Positions 8,585-16,891 of a stretch of DNA of 64,000 nucleotides are shown piece by piece; within the stretch, counting starts at the first letter, position 1, and each line of letters starts with the position of its first letter. The notes under the pieces were generated by a model, which did not search any database, was not told the DNA's origin, and saw only the letters and a list, made by a program, of their open reading frames with translations. Position numbers and translations under genes: made by a program. Source of the DNA: Dinoroseobacter shibae DFL 12 = DSM 16493 (GTDB lineage Bacteria > Pseudomonadota > Alphaproteobacteria > Rhodobacterales > Rhodobacteraceae); NCBI RefSeq assembly GCF_000018145.1, contig NC_009952.1, positions 2,666,001 to 2,730,000 on the forward strand. The letters run 5' to 3'.

Positions 8585-9798
8585 TCAGACAACTTTGCTT
8601 ACACCCTCCTCAGCTGCCCACTGACTCCAAGGCCATCCAGCGAACTTGTCGCCTTCTTCTTCGACGTGCTCGTAGCGATAGAGGCATCCGCCGTTTTTGT
8701 GTCCTGAATGCTTGGCAACGATGGCTGCAGGCATTCCCATTTCGAAGAGCCTAGTGATGCCTTCATGTCGAAGGTCGTGGAACCGGAGATCTTGGATATT
8801 GAGCCGGTCGCGATGGCGACGCCAAGCGGTTCCAACGGACGACGCTTTGAACGGGAAGATGAACTCTCCTTCCCGGGGCATTGACAGGATAATGGCAAGC
8901 ACTTCGTCGGTCAAATTGCACCATACATTATTGCCTTTTTTCTTCCTCGGGTGCTTCATGTCACGAACAAGGATCTTCTTCTGCTCGATACGGAGGTCTT
9001 CCCACCGGAGGCGGCATATTTCTCCGAGACGCCGGCAACTGAAAATCGCGAAGACGATTATCTTTGCAAGAGGAATTTTCTGTCGCTTGTTATCTGCCGC
9101 AGCCCCGAGAATTCTGTCCAACTCGTCTATGCGGGCCGACGATCCCGCTCCTCTGAGCGAGTAAGTATCTCGTCTTCCCACATATGTTCCATCGCCTCTT
9201 TAAGGGTGGCAACAGGAATGATGAAATTGCGCCGGGACGCCCAGTGCAGCGTGTTCACGAGAATTGCAAGGTACCCGGCTACCGTCTGAGGTTGCCGCTC
9301 TTCCGCCAGCATGTCGTCTGCGAGGTCGGTCAGGCTCTCTAACGACAGGTCGGTCAACTTCTTTTTCCCGAAGTCGCTATTCTTCAGCCAGTCGAGTTGC
9401 TGCCTCGCCGAACGCCCCAAGTGCTTTTGCTTTGCGAGGCGAGCTGTGATCGCAGCTGCTACCGTATCACCTTTTTTCGAAACCGTTTGAACGCCATCGA
9501 GTTCGATTTCGGCAAGCTTAGAGAAGGTCTTGGTGAAGCTGACGCTTTCCCCCTGAACGGACTTGCTGATCTGAACGCGATAGGAGCATCTGCCATTCTC
9601 GTCAGGAATCTCTTGAATGTTGGGTTCGACACTGCGAGGTTTGGGGTTATGCATTCGGCGACCATCTGATCGCGTGTTCGAATCCCTCCTCGGCAGATTC
9701 TTCGTCGATGCACCGTCATCACGCACTTTTTCATTTTGAGGAGCGGGGAGCGGTGCGGCCACTCGGTTGCCGGGAAACTGGATGATGTTTGCGGTCAT
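8585..9798 (-). pseudogene. Tyrosine-type integrase with a one-base frameshift
   Basis: The N-terminal part (ATG 9798, to about 9140) has the SAM-like core-binding region and reaches EERDRRPA; the C-terminal part (about 9145 to 8585) resumes in the -1 phase at IDELDRIL. Catalytic residues of the recombinase fold are visible: RRLGEICRLRW (first Arg), FHDLRHEG (His-x-x-Arg), SGHKNG and a final YRYEHV with the candidate Tyr. One missing A in the GCA-TAGAC stretch near 9134 explains the shift. The gene lies 220 bp from dusA and points away from it, as in dusA-associated integrative elements. Frameshift versus sequencing error cannot be separated here. Confidence 0.8.
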
Positions 9799-10017
9799 AG
9801 TTGGACTTCCTTGGTCGATTGTAGACAGAAGGTTGGTCCGAGGTCAGAACCCCGGAAATCGGGACGCTCTGACGGCGTGGGAGGGCCTCTCGACCGCTTA
9901 AACGCGTGGCGTCGTGAGTTGCTACGCCGTAGCAACACGGCTCGCGAAACCCGGCGAAATAAGGCATAACCCGCCGGAATGGAGTGGTTTTGAAGCTGAG
10001 CAGCCGACGGGTGAGAG
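9799..10017. promoter_or_regulatory. Intergenic region between integrase and dusA, with 19-bp palindrome
   Basis: This 219-bp divergent intergenic region holds a near-perfect dyad at 9918-9936: GTTGCTACG, a central C, then CGTAGCAAC (9-bp arms). It lies between the divergent starts of the integrase and dusA and could bind an integrase, excisionase or repressor. No other gene is seen. Confidence 0.5.
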
Positions 10018-11034
10018 ATGATTAGTGAAGAAAAATCAAATTCTTGCGGCTCTTCTCGGCTTTCCGTGGCGCCCATGATGGATTGGACCGACCGCCATTG
10101 CCGGATGTTCCATCGGCAGTTCACGCAGCATGCGTTGCTTTATACCGAGATGGTGACGGCTCCGGCAGTTGTGCGGGGGGATGCGGGACGGCTGCTGGAG
10201 CATGCCGAAGCCGAGCATCCCTTGGCGCTGCAACTCGGGGGGTCGGACCCGGTGGAGTTGGCGGAGGCTGTGCGGATCGCTTGCGGCCATGGCTTCGACG
10301 AAATCAACCTGAATGTCGGTTGCCCCTCGGACCGGGTGCAGTCGGGATGTTTCGGTGCGGTTCTGATGGAGCAGCCGGCGCTTGTGGCGCGCTGCGTGGC
10401 GGCGATGATCGCGGCTTCGGACGGTCCCGAGATCACCGTGAAGTGCCGGATCGGTGTCGATGACCAGCAACCGGAGGAGATGCTGCCGGGGTTCCTGCGC
10501 ACGGTGTCGGAGGCCGGGGTGCGCCGGTTCACCATCCACGCGCGCAAGGCGTGGTTGCAGGGGCTCAGCCCGAAGGAGAACCGGGATATTCCGCCGCTGG
10601 ACTATCCGCTGGTGGTGCGGATGAAACAGGCCTTCCCGGGGCTGCACCTGTCGATCAATGGCGGGATCACCGATCTGGATCAGGCGGCGGCGCATCTGGC
10701 ATCGGGACTCGACGGGGTAATGATCGGGCGCGCGGCCTATCACGAGCCTGCCCGGGTGCTGGGCGATGCGGACCGGCGTTTCTTCGGTGGGGCGGAAACG
10801 GTAAGTGCCGAGACGGCGGTGGAGGCGATGCGCCCCTACATCGCCGACCATCTGGCGCGCGGCGGCAAGCTGGCGCAGATCACGCGCCATATGCTCGGTG
10901 CCTTTGCCGGACGGCCCGGGGCGCGGGGCTGGCGGCGAGTGCTGTCCGAAGAAGGGCATCGCCCTGAGGCCGGGCTCGGCACGCTGGACCGGGCGCTGGC
11001 CCATATCGCGGGCCCACACCGGCTGGCCGGGTAG
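10018..11034 (+). CDS. dusA: tRNA-dihydrouridine synthase A
   Basis: A 338-residue flavin-dependent enzyme that reduces uridine to dihydrouridine in the tRNA D-loop. Characteristic segments: SVAPMMDWTDRHCR at the N-terminus (FMN/TIM-barrel strand 1), INLNVGCPSDRVQ with the catalytic Cys, FTIHARKAWLQGL, and GVMIGRAAY. Length is normal. The first 14 codons before SVAPMMDW are unusually AT-rich (many AAA, AAT, TCT, ATT) compared with the rest of the gene. This fits an N-terminus re-created by the adjacent integrated element. It ends with TAG, 15 bp before a convergent gene. Confidence 0.93.
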   Translation: MISEEKSNSCGSSRLSVAPMMDWTDRHCRMFHRQFTQHALLYTEMVTAPAVVRGDAGRLLEHAEAEHPLALQLGGSDPVELAEAVRIACGHGFDEINLNVGCPSDRVQSGCFGAVLMEQPALVARCVAAMIAASDGPEITVKCRIGVDDQQPEEMLPGFLRTVSEAGVRRFTIHARKAWLQGLSPKENRDIPPLDYPLVVRMKQAFPGLHLSINGGITDLDQAAAHLASGLDGVMIGRAAYHEPARVLGDADRRFFGGAETVSAETAVEAMRPYIADHLARGGKLAQITRHMLGAFAGRPGARGWRRVLSEEGHRPEAGLGTLDRALAHIAGPHRLAG

Positions 11035-11049
11035 GCCCCGCGCCCCCTG

Positions 11050-11463
11050 CTATTGCAATTCGATCTCGGAGCGCTGGAACGTAGCGGTGTCGGTAGTCCC
11101 GTCTTCGTAGGTCAGCGTGACCTCGACGCTCGTCAGGCTGTCGGGCTGGAAGGTCACGTAAGGCAGATGGCTGTCGAGGCGGAACGCGTTCGGGGCCGGG
11201 GTGCCTTCGTAGCAGGGCTCCATGAACTTGTTGTAGGTCTCGGGCGCGCCGTTGACGCGGAAGGTGATCTGCGTCAGCCCACAGCGCCAGCTCTCGATCT
11301 GGGTGAAATACAGCAGGTCCTGGCCGTTCAGCTTGCGGATCGCCACCCAGCTGGACTTCGTCGCGTCGAGGATGGGCTTCACCTCGGCGGCGGTGGTGAA
11401 GTTGGCCGCCCAAGTCGGGGTTGCGATCGCCAGCAACAGCACGGCAAGAGAAGTTCGGATCAT
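11050..11463 (-). CDS. Small exported protein of unknown function
   Basis: 137 residues with a clear signal peptide (MIRTSLAVLLLAIATPTWAA; cleavage after TWA-A). The mature part is about 118 residues with two Cys (in SWRCGLTQ and MEPCYEG) that could form a disulfide in the periplasm. Beta-rich pattern; no family recognised. It is divergent from the 11548 gene, with an 84-bp shared promoter region, and convergent with dusA. Confidence 0.7.
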   Translation of the reverse strand: MIRTSLAVLLLAIATPTWAANFTTAAEVKPILDATKSSWVAIRKLNGQDLLYFTQIESWRCGLTQITFRVNGAPETYNKFMEPCYEGTPAPNAFRLDSHLPYVTFQPDSLTSVEVTLTYEDGTTDTATFQRSEIELQ

Positions 11464-11547
11464 TGCACACTCCGTTTACCAAGGTGGAATAGCAATTGTG
11501 CCCACCGGTGGTCCCGGCATACTGCAAAAAATGGAACAGGCCCAGAG

Positions 11548-12540
11548 ATGAGCAACCCCGCGCCCGATGTCCTGGCGGTGATTCAGGCTGGACGGCTGTC
11601 TTATGAGGCTGTGATCTTCGCGGCGTCGTTTCGGGCGGCCAATCCGGAGTTTGCAGGAAGGCTGGTTTTTGCCGAGCCGCAGCCCGGGCCGCTCTGGCCC
11701 GGCACCGATCCGCGGGCGGAGCCGGAGGTGCGCGCCTTGCTGGAGGCGGAGTTCGCGGCGGTGATTTTGCCCTTCGCCTCGGAGGTGTTCGGGGCCTCCT
11801 ACCCCCATGGCAACAAGATCGAGGCATTGAAGGTGCTGCCCGAGGGCACGCCCTTCGTGTTTTTCGACACAGACACGCTGTTTACCGGACCACTGTCGGA
11901 GGTGCCGTTCGACTTCGCGCGGCCCACGGCCTCGATGCGGCGGACGGGAACCTGGCCGGTGATTGAACTGTACGGTCCCGGCTATACCGAGATCTGGGGC
12001 GCGCTCTATGACCGGTTCGGGCTGGATTTCGATAGCTCCCTCGACCACAGCCAGCCGGAGGAATACTGGGAGCGGTATCTCTATTTCAACGCGGGCTGGT
12101 TTTTCGGCGCCTGTCCGCAGGTGTTTCATAAGCAGTTCCAGGAGATCGCCCGCAGTATCCGGGACGACCCGCCCGCGGCGCTGATCTGCCAGCCGTTGGA
12201 TCCGTGGCTCGACCAGGTGGCGCTGCCGCTGGTGATCCATGGGCTCGGTGGCGCGCGCAACACGATCCCTGAGGGGCTGCTGGATGGGCGGGTCAGTTGT
12301 CACTACCGGCTGCTGCCGCTGCTCTTCGCGCGAGAGAGCGACGCGGTGGTCGAGGCGCTGATGCGGGTCACCGCCCCCAACCGGGTCAAGAAGGTGCTCA
12401 AGGGCTCCGAGGCCGCCAAGCGCATGATCTATCAGGGGCGCGGAGCCAAGGCGCGGGCACTCTTCGACCGGACCGCCCTGCCCCCCAATGAACGCACGAT
12501 CCGCAACACGCTCAAGCGCAACAGGCTATGGCTGCGCTGA
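11548..12540 (+). CDS. Glycosyltransferase-like protein
   Basis: 330 residues, start MSNPAPDVLAVIQAGRLSYE at ATG 11548. The segment TPFVFFDTDTLFTGPL (about residues 103-118) has the D-x-D arrangement of nucleotide-sugar-binding GT-A glycosyltransferases, and the fold pattern (alternating strands at the N-terminus) agrees. The C-terminal quarter is basic (VKKVLKGSEAAKRM). No membrane segments. Donor and acceptor cannot be inferred. Longer in-frame upstream readings overlap the divergent gene and are rejected. Confidence 0.6.
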   Translation: MSNPAPDVLAVIQAGRLSYEAVIFAASFRAANPEFAGRLVFAEPQPGPLWPGTDPRAEPEVRALLEAEFAAVILPFASEVFGASYPHGNKIEALKVLPEGTPFVFFDTDTLFTGPLSEVPFDFARPTASMRRTGTWPVIELYGPGYTEIWGALYDRFGLDFDSSLDHSQPEEYWERYLYFNAGWFFGACPQVFHKQFQEIARSIRDDPPAALICQPLDPWLDQVALPLVIHGLGGARNTIPEGLLDGRVSCHYRLLPLLFARESDAVVEALMRVTAPNRVKKVLKGSEAAKRMIYQGRGAKARALFDRTALPPNERTIRNTLKRNRLWLR

Positions 12541-12671
12541 AGCTGCGCGCGGCGCCTTCCCGTCGCCGCCTTGGGGACAATGACATCGGCGATCTTCGGG
12601 AAATGGACGCGCCCATGGACCGACTCGGCCTTCTGCGTCCCGTCGCGTGAGAACATTTCGACCGCGCGCGT
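12541..12671. other. Convergent intergenic spacer
   Basis: 131 bp between the ends of the glycosyltransferase-like gene and the SulP gene. A short minus-strand ORF (start 12656) extends into the 3' end of the plus-strand gene; no family was recognised. No classical hairpin plus T-run was found. Confidence 0.35.
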
Positions 12672-14408
12672 TTAGTCCGTCACTTGCCCAAGCCCGGGTT
12701 TCGTAAGGAGCATCCAGGCTTCGTATTGCGACAGAAACACCTGCCCGTTGAGATCGCGGATGAAATGGGACCTTTCGAGCCGGTCCATCACCGGCCCCTT
12801 AACCTCGGACAGGTGCAGACCGACGCCCATGTCCTTCAGCCGGTGGTTGATCGCCTCGAGGCTTTCCAGCGCGGAGTAATCCACTTCGTTGACCGCCGAG
12901 AACATCAGAACGACGTTTTCGATGCGACATCCTTCGGTCACGCGCTTCTGAATAAGATCCTCGAGGAAGCGGGCATTCACGAAATAGAGGCTTTCGTCCA
13001 CACGCAGGGACACCAGGGTGGGGTCGGTTTCGACCTTGTGGCGGTTGATGTTGCGAAAATGCTGGGTTCCGGGCACCAGGCCGACCTCGGCCACATGGGG
13101 GCGCGATGTCTTGTAGAGATGCAAAAGGACCGAGATCGTCACGCCGGAAGCCACGCCGACCTCGACCCCGAGCCCGAGGGTGAGCAGGATCGTCGCCGCA
13201 ACGGCCGTGAAATCGGCGCGAGAGTAATCCCAGGTTTTCCGCAGGATCAACAGGTCGACGAGGCTCAGCACCGCCACGATAATCGTGGCCGCCAGCGTTG
13301 CGGTGGGCAGGTAGTAGACCAGCGGCGTCAGGGCCACGGCGGCAATCGCGAGTCCCACGGCGGTGAAAGCCCCCGCGGCGGGTGTCTCGGCCCCGGCGTC
13401 GAAATTCACTACCGAGCGGGCAAAACCGCCCGTGACCGGGTATCCGCCGGTAAAGGCCGCCCCGATATTGGCCGCGCCCAGCCCGATCAACTCCTGGTCC
13501 GGGTCGATCCGCTGGCGTTTCTTGGCCGCGAGCGTCTGCGCGACGGAGACGGATTCCACGAACCCGATCACCGAGATCAGGATCGCCGGCACCAGCAAGG
13601 CCCCGACCAGGTCAGGCGAGAGGCCGGGCAGGGTCAGCGGTGGCAGGCTCTGGGGCACGTCGCCCACGATATTGACACCACGCTCGGCCAGACTGAAGCC
13701 CCAGACAGCCAATGTCGTGCCCACCACCGCCGCCACCGGACCGGCCTTGGTCAGGATATCGGCGAGCAATGGGGGGGCGCCAAGCCTGCGCAACGTCGGC
13801 TTGAGGTTCTTGCGAACCCAGAACAGAAACCCGGTGGCACCGACCCCGATCACGACCGTGATCCAGTTGATCTCGTCGAGATGCGCGACCAGGGAGACAA
13901 GGATTTCCGGCAAGGTGTGCCCACCGGCACGGACCCCGAGAATGTGTTTGAGCTGGCTCGCGGCAATCAGGATGCCCGAGGCCGTGATGAACCCGGCAAT
14001 CACGGGATGGCTCAGAAAGTTGGCAAGAAACCCGAGGCGGAAGACCCCCATCAGCACCAGAAACCCACCCGACAGGAAAGCGAGCGTCAGCGCCGCGACG
14101 GCATAGCCCGCCGTGCCCTGCTCGGCGACCTGCCCGACCGCGGCGGCGGTCAGGAGCGACACCACCGCAACGGGTCCGACCGCCAACGCGCGACTGGTGC
14201 CGAATATCGCGTAGAGGATGATCGGCACGATCGAGGCGTAAAGCCCGGCCTCGGGCGGCAGACCGGCCAGCAAAGCATAGGCCAGCGATTGCGGGATCAG
14301 CATGATCGTCACGATCACAGCCGCGATCATGTCGTTCGAAAATGCCTGACGGCTATAGGTGCGGCTCCAATCGAGCACGGGGATATGGCGCCTGAGTGTG
14401 TCGATCAT
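12672..14408 (-). CDS. SulP-family anion transporter with STAS domain
   Basis: 578 residues. The N-terminus carries the SulP signature (MLIPQSLAYALLAGLPPEAGLYAS), followed by about 10-12 membrane segments to roughly residue 430. A cytoplasmic STAS domain follows (about 450-560; VDESLYFVNARFLED, VVLMFSAVNEVDYSALESLE). SulP proteins carry sulfate, bicarbonate or other oxyanions. In this sulfur-oxidation neighbourhood, sulfate or another sulfur oxyanion is a reasonable guess for the substrate, by context only. It is the leftmost minus-strand gene of the sulfur island, about 380 bp downstream of the persulfide dioxygenase. Confidence 0.88.
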   Translation of the reverse strand: MIDTLRRHIPVLDWSRTYSRQAFSNDMIAAVIVTIMLIPQSLAYALLAGLPPEAGLYASIVPIILYAIFGTSRALAVGPVAVVSLLTAAAVGQVAEQGTAGYAVAALTLAFLSGGFLVLMGVFRLGFLANFLSHPVIAGFITASGILIAASQLKHILGVRAGGHTLPEILVSLVAHLDEINWITVVIGVGATGFLFWVRKNLKPTLRRLGAPPLLADILTKAGPVAAVVGTTLAVWGFSLAERGVNIVGDVPQSLPPLTLPGLSPDLVGALLVPAILISVIGFVESVSVAQTLAAKKRQRIDPDQELIGLGAANIGAAFTGGYPVTGGFARSVVNFDAGAETPAAGAFTAVGLAIAAVALTPLVYYLPTATLAATIIVAVLSLVDLLILRKTWDYSRADFTAVAATILLTLGLGVEVGVASGVTISVLLHLYKTSRPHVAEVGLVPGTQHFRNINRHKVETDPTLVSLRVDESLYFVNARFLEDLIQKRVTEGCRIENVVLMFSAVNEVDYSALESLEAINHRLKDMGVGLHLSEVKGPVMDRLERSHFIRDLNGQVFLSQYEAWMLLTKPGLGQVTD

Positions 14409-14791
14409 GATGTCTGGTCCGAAGAAAGGCGCAAGCGGAGCCGTAGCGCTCCGCCCGCAAGTCAGCGCACAGGATGCGAGGACCTGCGCGACATTGGCAA
14501 TCAGGTCACGTGACGGCGACTTTCAGCCTCTCGGGCCTCGCCATAAACGCCGTGCCGTGCAGCATCGCCGTCCAGCGGATCGGCGGCAGCGAGGGCTCGT
14601 TCAGGACCGAGGCCGCCCGCAAGCGCCCGGTGCCGTCAAGCAGGAAGACCGGGAAAGCGGGCTTGAGCGCGCCGCCATAACCGAACGCGGCCAGGACGAT
14701 CCTGCCGCACGTCGGCGTGAGCGCGCAGGACCCGTAGCCGTGACCGCGTCGGTGATCTTTCCGAGGTCCAAGATCGTGTCGCTGCCGGGGT
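14409..14791. other. Spacer, possible decayed small ORF
   Basis: 383 bp without a convincing gene. A minus-strand frame open between about 14790 and a TGA at 14506-14508 contains a plausible stretch (AAFGYGGALKPAFPVFLLDG) but has no good start and switches frame relative to the ORF entering from 14811. It may be a relic of a short gene or chance. The SulP promoter is presumably inside. Confidence 0.3.
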
Positions 14792-15676
14792 TCACAGACC
14801 GTTGACCGGCACTTTGAGCATCGGCTTGCCGTCCTTGTCGGTCGGGATCTCGCCCGCGCGCATGTTGACCTGCAGGGACGGGATGATCAGTTTCGGCATA
14901 TCCAGCTGCGCATCCCGCTCGGTCCGGAACTTGACGAATTCCTCTTTCGTCTTGCCGCCGCCCACATGGATGTTGTGCGCCTTCTCTTCGCCGACGGTGG
15001 TTTCCCACTGGATGTCGCGGCCATCGGGCCCGTAATCGTGGCACATGAAAAGCCGCATCTCATCCGGCAGGGCCAGCACCTTCTGGATGCTGTCATAGAG
15101 CACGCCCGCGTCCCCACCCGGGAAATCGGCCCGGGCCGAGCCGCCGTCCGGCATGAAGAGCGTATCGCCCACAAAGGCCGCGTCGCCCATCACATGCACC
15201 ATGCAGGCGGGTGTGTGACCCGGGGTGTACATGGCGAAGGCCTGCATGTTGCCGATAGTGTAGGTATCGCCATCCTCGAAGAGCCGGTCGAACTGCGAGC
15301 CGTCGCGCTGGAATTCGGTGCCTTCGTTGAAGACCTTGCCGAACGTGTCCTGCACGACCAGGATCTTCGATCCGATGCCGATCTTGCCACCCAACCTTTG
15401 CTGGATGTAGGGCGCGGCGGACAGGTGGTCGGCATGGACGTGGGTTTCAATGATCCACTCCAGCTTGAGCCCTTGCGTCTCGATTTCGCGGATCAATGCG
15501 TCGGCGTGATCATAGGTGATGCGCCCGGCGGCGTAGTCGATGTCCATCACGCTGTCGACAATGGCGCAGGCGTTGGATGACGGGTCTTTGACGATATAGC
15601 TGATCGTGTTCGTGGCCTCGTCGAAGAAGGCCTGAACGGACGGTTTGATGTCCATGTTGACGGGATAGGTCGTCAT
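14792..15676 (-). CDS. Persulfide dioxygenase-like metallo-beta-lactamase protein (Blh/ETHE1 type)
   Basis: 294 residues from ATG 15676; the longer frame to 15892 overlaps the upstream transporter gene and is rejected. The metal-binding motif THVHADHLSAA (near residue 75), the TPGHTPACM segment and GDTLFMPDGGSARADFPGG are those of the ETHE1/Blh persulfide dioxygenases. These enzymes oxidise glutathione persulfide to sulfite with a mononuclear iron. It closes the operon DUF2892 - YeeE - DUF6691 - dioxygenase, which should detoxify sulfide-derived persulfide. Confidence 0.85.
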   Translation of the reverse strand: MTTYPVNMDIKPSVQAFFDEATNTISYIVKDPSSNACAIVDSVMDIDYAAGRITYDHADALIREIETQGLKLEWIIETHVHADHLSAAPYIQQRLGGKIGIGSKILVVQDTFGKVFNEGTEFQRDGSQFDRLFEDGDTYTIGNMQAFAMYTPGHTPACMVHVMGDAAFVGDTLFMPDGGSARADFPGGDAGVLYDSIQKVLALPDEMRLFMCHDYGPDGRDIQWETTVGEEKAHNIHVGGGKTKEEFVKFRTERDAQLDMPKLIIPSLQVNMRAGEIPTDKDGKPMLKVPVNGL

Positions 15677-15704
15677 TTGCGTTATACTCCTCAGAGTAAA
15701 GAGA

Positions 15705-16142
15705 TCAGGTCGCGGACGCGGACCGGCGTGTGGCCGCAGACTGGATGAACTTGGCCAGGAAGATGCCGGCGATGAGCGCGGCGGTGAAGGCGAAGACCTC
15801 CCACCGGCCAGTGCCGAGCGCGGGCAAGGCGCCGCCCGGGCAGAACCCGGCAATTCCCCAGCCGATGCCGAAAACGGCGGAGCCTCCGACAAGCCTTGCG
15901 TCGATTGCGCTGGATGTCGGCAGGCTGAACTTCTCCTCCAAGAGCGGTGCTGCGCGACCGAACACCAGCTTGTAGCCGATGAAGGTCGTGATCAGCGCAC
16001 CGCCCATCACGAATATCAACGAAGGGTCCCAAGACCCTGCGATATCGAAGAAATTCAGAACCTTCGCGGGGTTCGCCATGCCGGACAGGGCGATGCCCAC
16101 ACCGAAGATCAGGCTGATCAGGTAAGTTGCAATCAGTTTCAT
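15705..16142 (-). CDS. DUF6691/YeeE-type transporter half (PmpB-like)
   Basis: 145 residues with about four membrane segments. It has the GIALSGMANPAKVLNFFDI motif and a second GIAGFCPGGALPAL motif with the conserved Cys of YeeE/YedE sulfur-compound transporters. It pairs with the next gene (16147-16581), each supplying one half of a YeeE-like channel. Known relatives lie beside Blh dioxygenases and are thought to move thiosulfate, sulfite or polysulfide. The start is 4 nt after the stop of the partner gene, indicating one transcript. Confidence 0.82.
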   Translation of the reverse strand: MKLIATYLISLIFGVGIALSGMANPAKVLNFFDIAGSWDPSLIFVMGGALITTFIGYKLVFGRAAPLLEEKFSLPTSSAIDARLVGGSAVFGIGWGIAGFCPGGALPALGTGRWEVFAFTAALIAGIFLAKFIQSAATRRSASAT

Positions 16143-16146
16143 GGCA

Positions 16147-16581
16147 TCACCCTGCGATCACGTGACGGACGACGAAGACGGTCGCGAAGGTCGCCGCCAT
16201 GAAGGTGAGCGTCGCCACGATCGACCGCGGGCTCAACCGCGCCATGCCGCACACCCCGTGCCCGGAGGTGCAGCCCGACCCGAAGGTCACACCGATACCG
16301 ACGATCAGACCGCCGATCACGAGGGCCACGGTCGAAACCGGGACCTGCACGGCGGGCATCTGGCCGGTGATCAGCCAAACAACGGCAGGGCCCGTGACCA
16401 TGCCCGCCAGGAGCGCGGCACGCCAGGCGAAATCCTGTCCCGAGGACGGCTGGACCAAACCGGCGAGCACACCGGTCGCGCCCATGACGCGACCGAGCAC
16501 CAGCATCAGCAGGGTCGCGGCGACCCCGATCAGAACGCCCCCCGACAACGAGGCCCAGGGTGTGAATGCCGTCTCGATCAT
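16147..16581 (-). CDS. YeeE/YedE-family transporter half (PmpA-like)
   Basis: 144 residues from ATG 16581; the frame continuing to 16818 is the antisense/alternate reading of the DUF2892 gene. About four membrane helices and the signature GIGVTFGSGCTSGHGVCGMARL, with the conserved Cys pair characteristic of YeeE proteins. It overlaps the end of the DUF2892 gene by 4 bp (ATGA), so the two are translationally coupled. Probably forms a membrane channel for a small sulfur compound with the DUF6691 partner. Confidence 0.82.
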   Translation of the reverse strand: MIETAFTPWASLSGGVLIGVAATLLMLVLGRVMGATGVLAGLVQPSSGQDFAWRAALLAGMVTGPAVVWLITGQMPAVQVPVSTVALVIGGLIVGIGVTFGSGCTSGHGVCGMARLSPRSIVATLTFMAATFATVFVVRHVIAG

Positions 16582-16790
16582 CCGCAGTCCTTGCACGTCT
16601 TGAGCCCGACGACGCTGTAGAGCGGGCAGTTGCCGACAAAGGCGGTCAGGGTGAATACGCCCGCGAAGATCAAGGCGATCCAGAACAGAAGGCCCGCGCC
16701 CAGCATCGAGGTGCCGAGGGCGGCAAAGAGCAGCGCTGCGGCGATGAGGAGCCGCGCGACCCGGTCGAGTGTTCCCATGTTCGTGGTCAT
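16578..16790 (-). CDS. DUF2892 (YgaP-like) membrane protein
   Basis: 70 residues, MTTNMGTLDRVARLLIAA, with two transmembrane segments and a Cys-containing tail (FVGNCPLYSVVGL and TCKDCG). The YgaP membrane domain accompanies rhodanese and YeeE proteins in sulfur metabolism. ATG 16790 is supported by position; the longer reading to 16877 crosses the operator at 16849-16863. First gene of the four-gene persulfide operon. Confidence 0.78.
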   Translation of the reverse strand: MTTNMGTLDRVARLLIAAALLFAALGTSMLGAGLLFWIALIFAGVFTLTAFVGNCPLYSVVGLKTCKDCG

Positions 16791-16848
16791 GATTTCGTTC
16801 CCTCCAGAATCGATGCATCCTCTATGCCACGACGCGCGGCGTGGCTTT

Positions 16849-16863
16849 GGTGACTTGGTCACC
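16849..16863. promoter_or_regulatory. Palindromic operator upstream of persulfide operon
   Basis: GGTGAC-TTG-GTCACC, perfect 6-bp arms, centred 66 bp before the ATG at 16790. The same 15-bp pattern appears at 22612 and 25218. GTGA...TCAC half-sites resemble Crp/Fnr-family targets, and a Crp/Fnr gene ends 29 bp away, so it probably binds that regulator or its paralogue. Confidence 0.65.
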
Positions 16864-16891
16864 GAGCGGCACATCACGAACCGGGAGCCGG

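Larger units (their letters stand above)
2750..10060. mobile_element. Remnant integrative element at the 5' end of dusA
   Basis: The integrase, a PrtN-like regulator, a DUF3987 gene and unknown small genes form typical integrative-element cargo, ending at the dusA start. dusA is an established integration target for a family of tyrosine integrases. The right boundary is inferred to fall in the first codons of dusA near 10060. The left boundary is not defined: no copy of the dusA 5' sequence was seen near 2.7 kb. A broken integrase, a broken regulator and a split DUF3987 gene suggest it is immobile. Confidence 0.45.

Noticed and set aside
12684-14513. 609-codon plus-strand frame
   Set aside because: It is the complement of the SulP gene; histidine/glutamine/arginine-rich shadow without homology.
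14508-14735. Small minus-strand gene between SulP and the dioxygenase
   Set aside because: No credible start codon, and the coding-like stretch changes frame; kept only as an uncertain spacer note.
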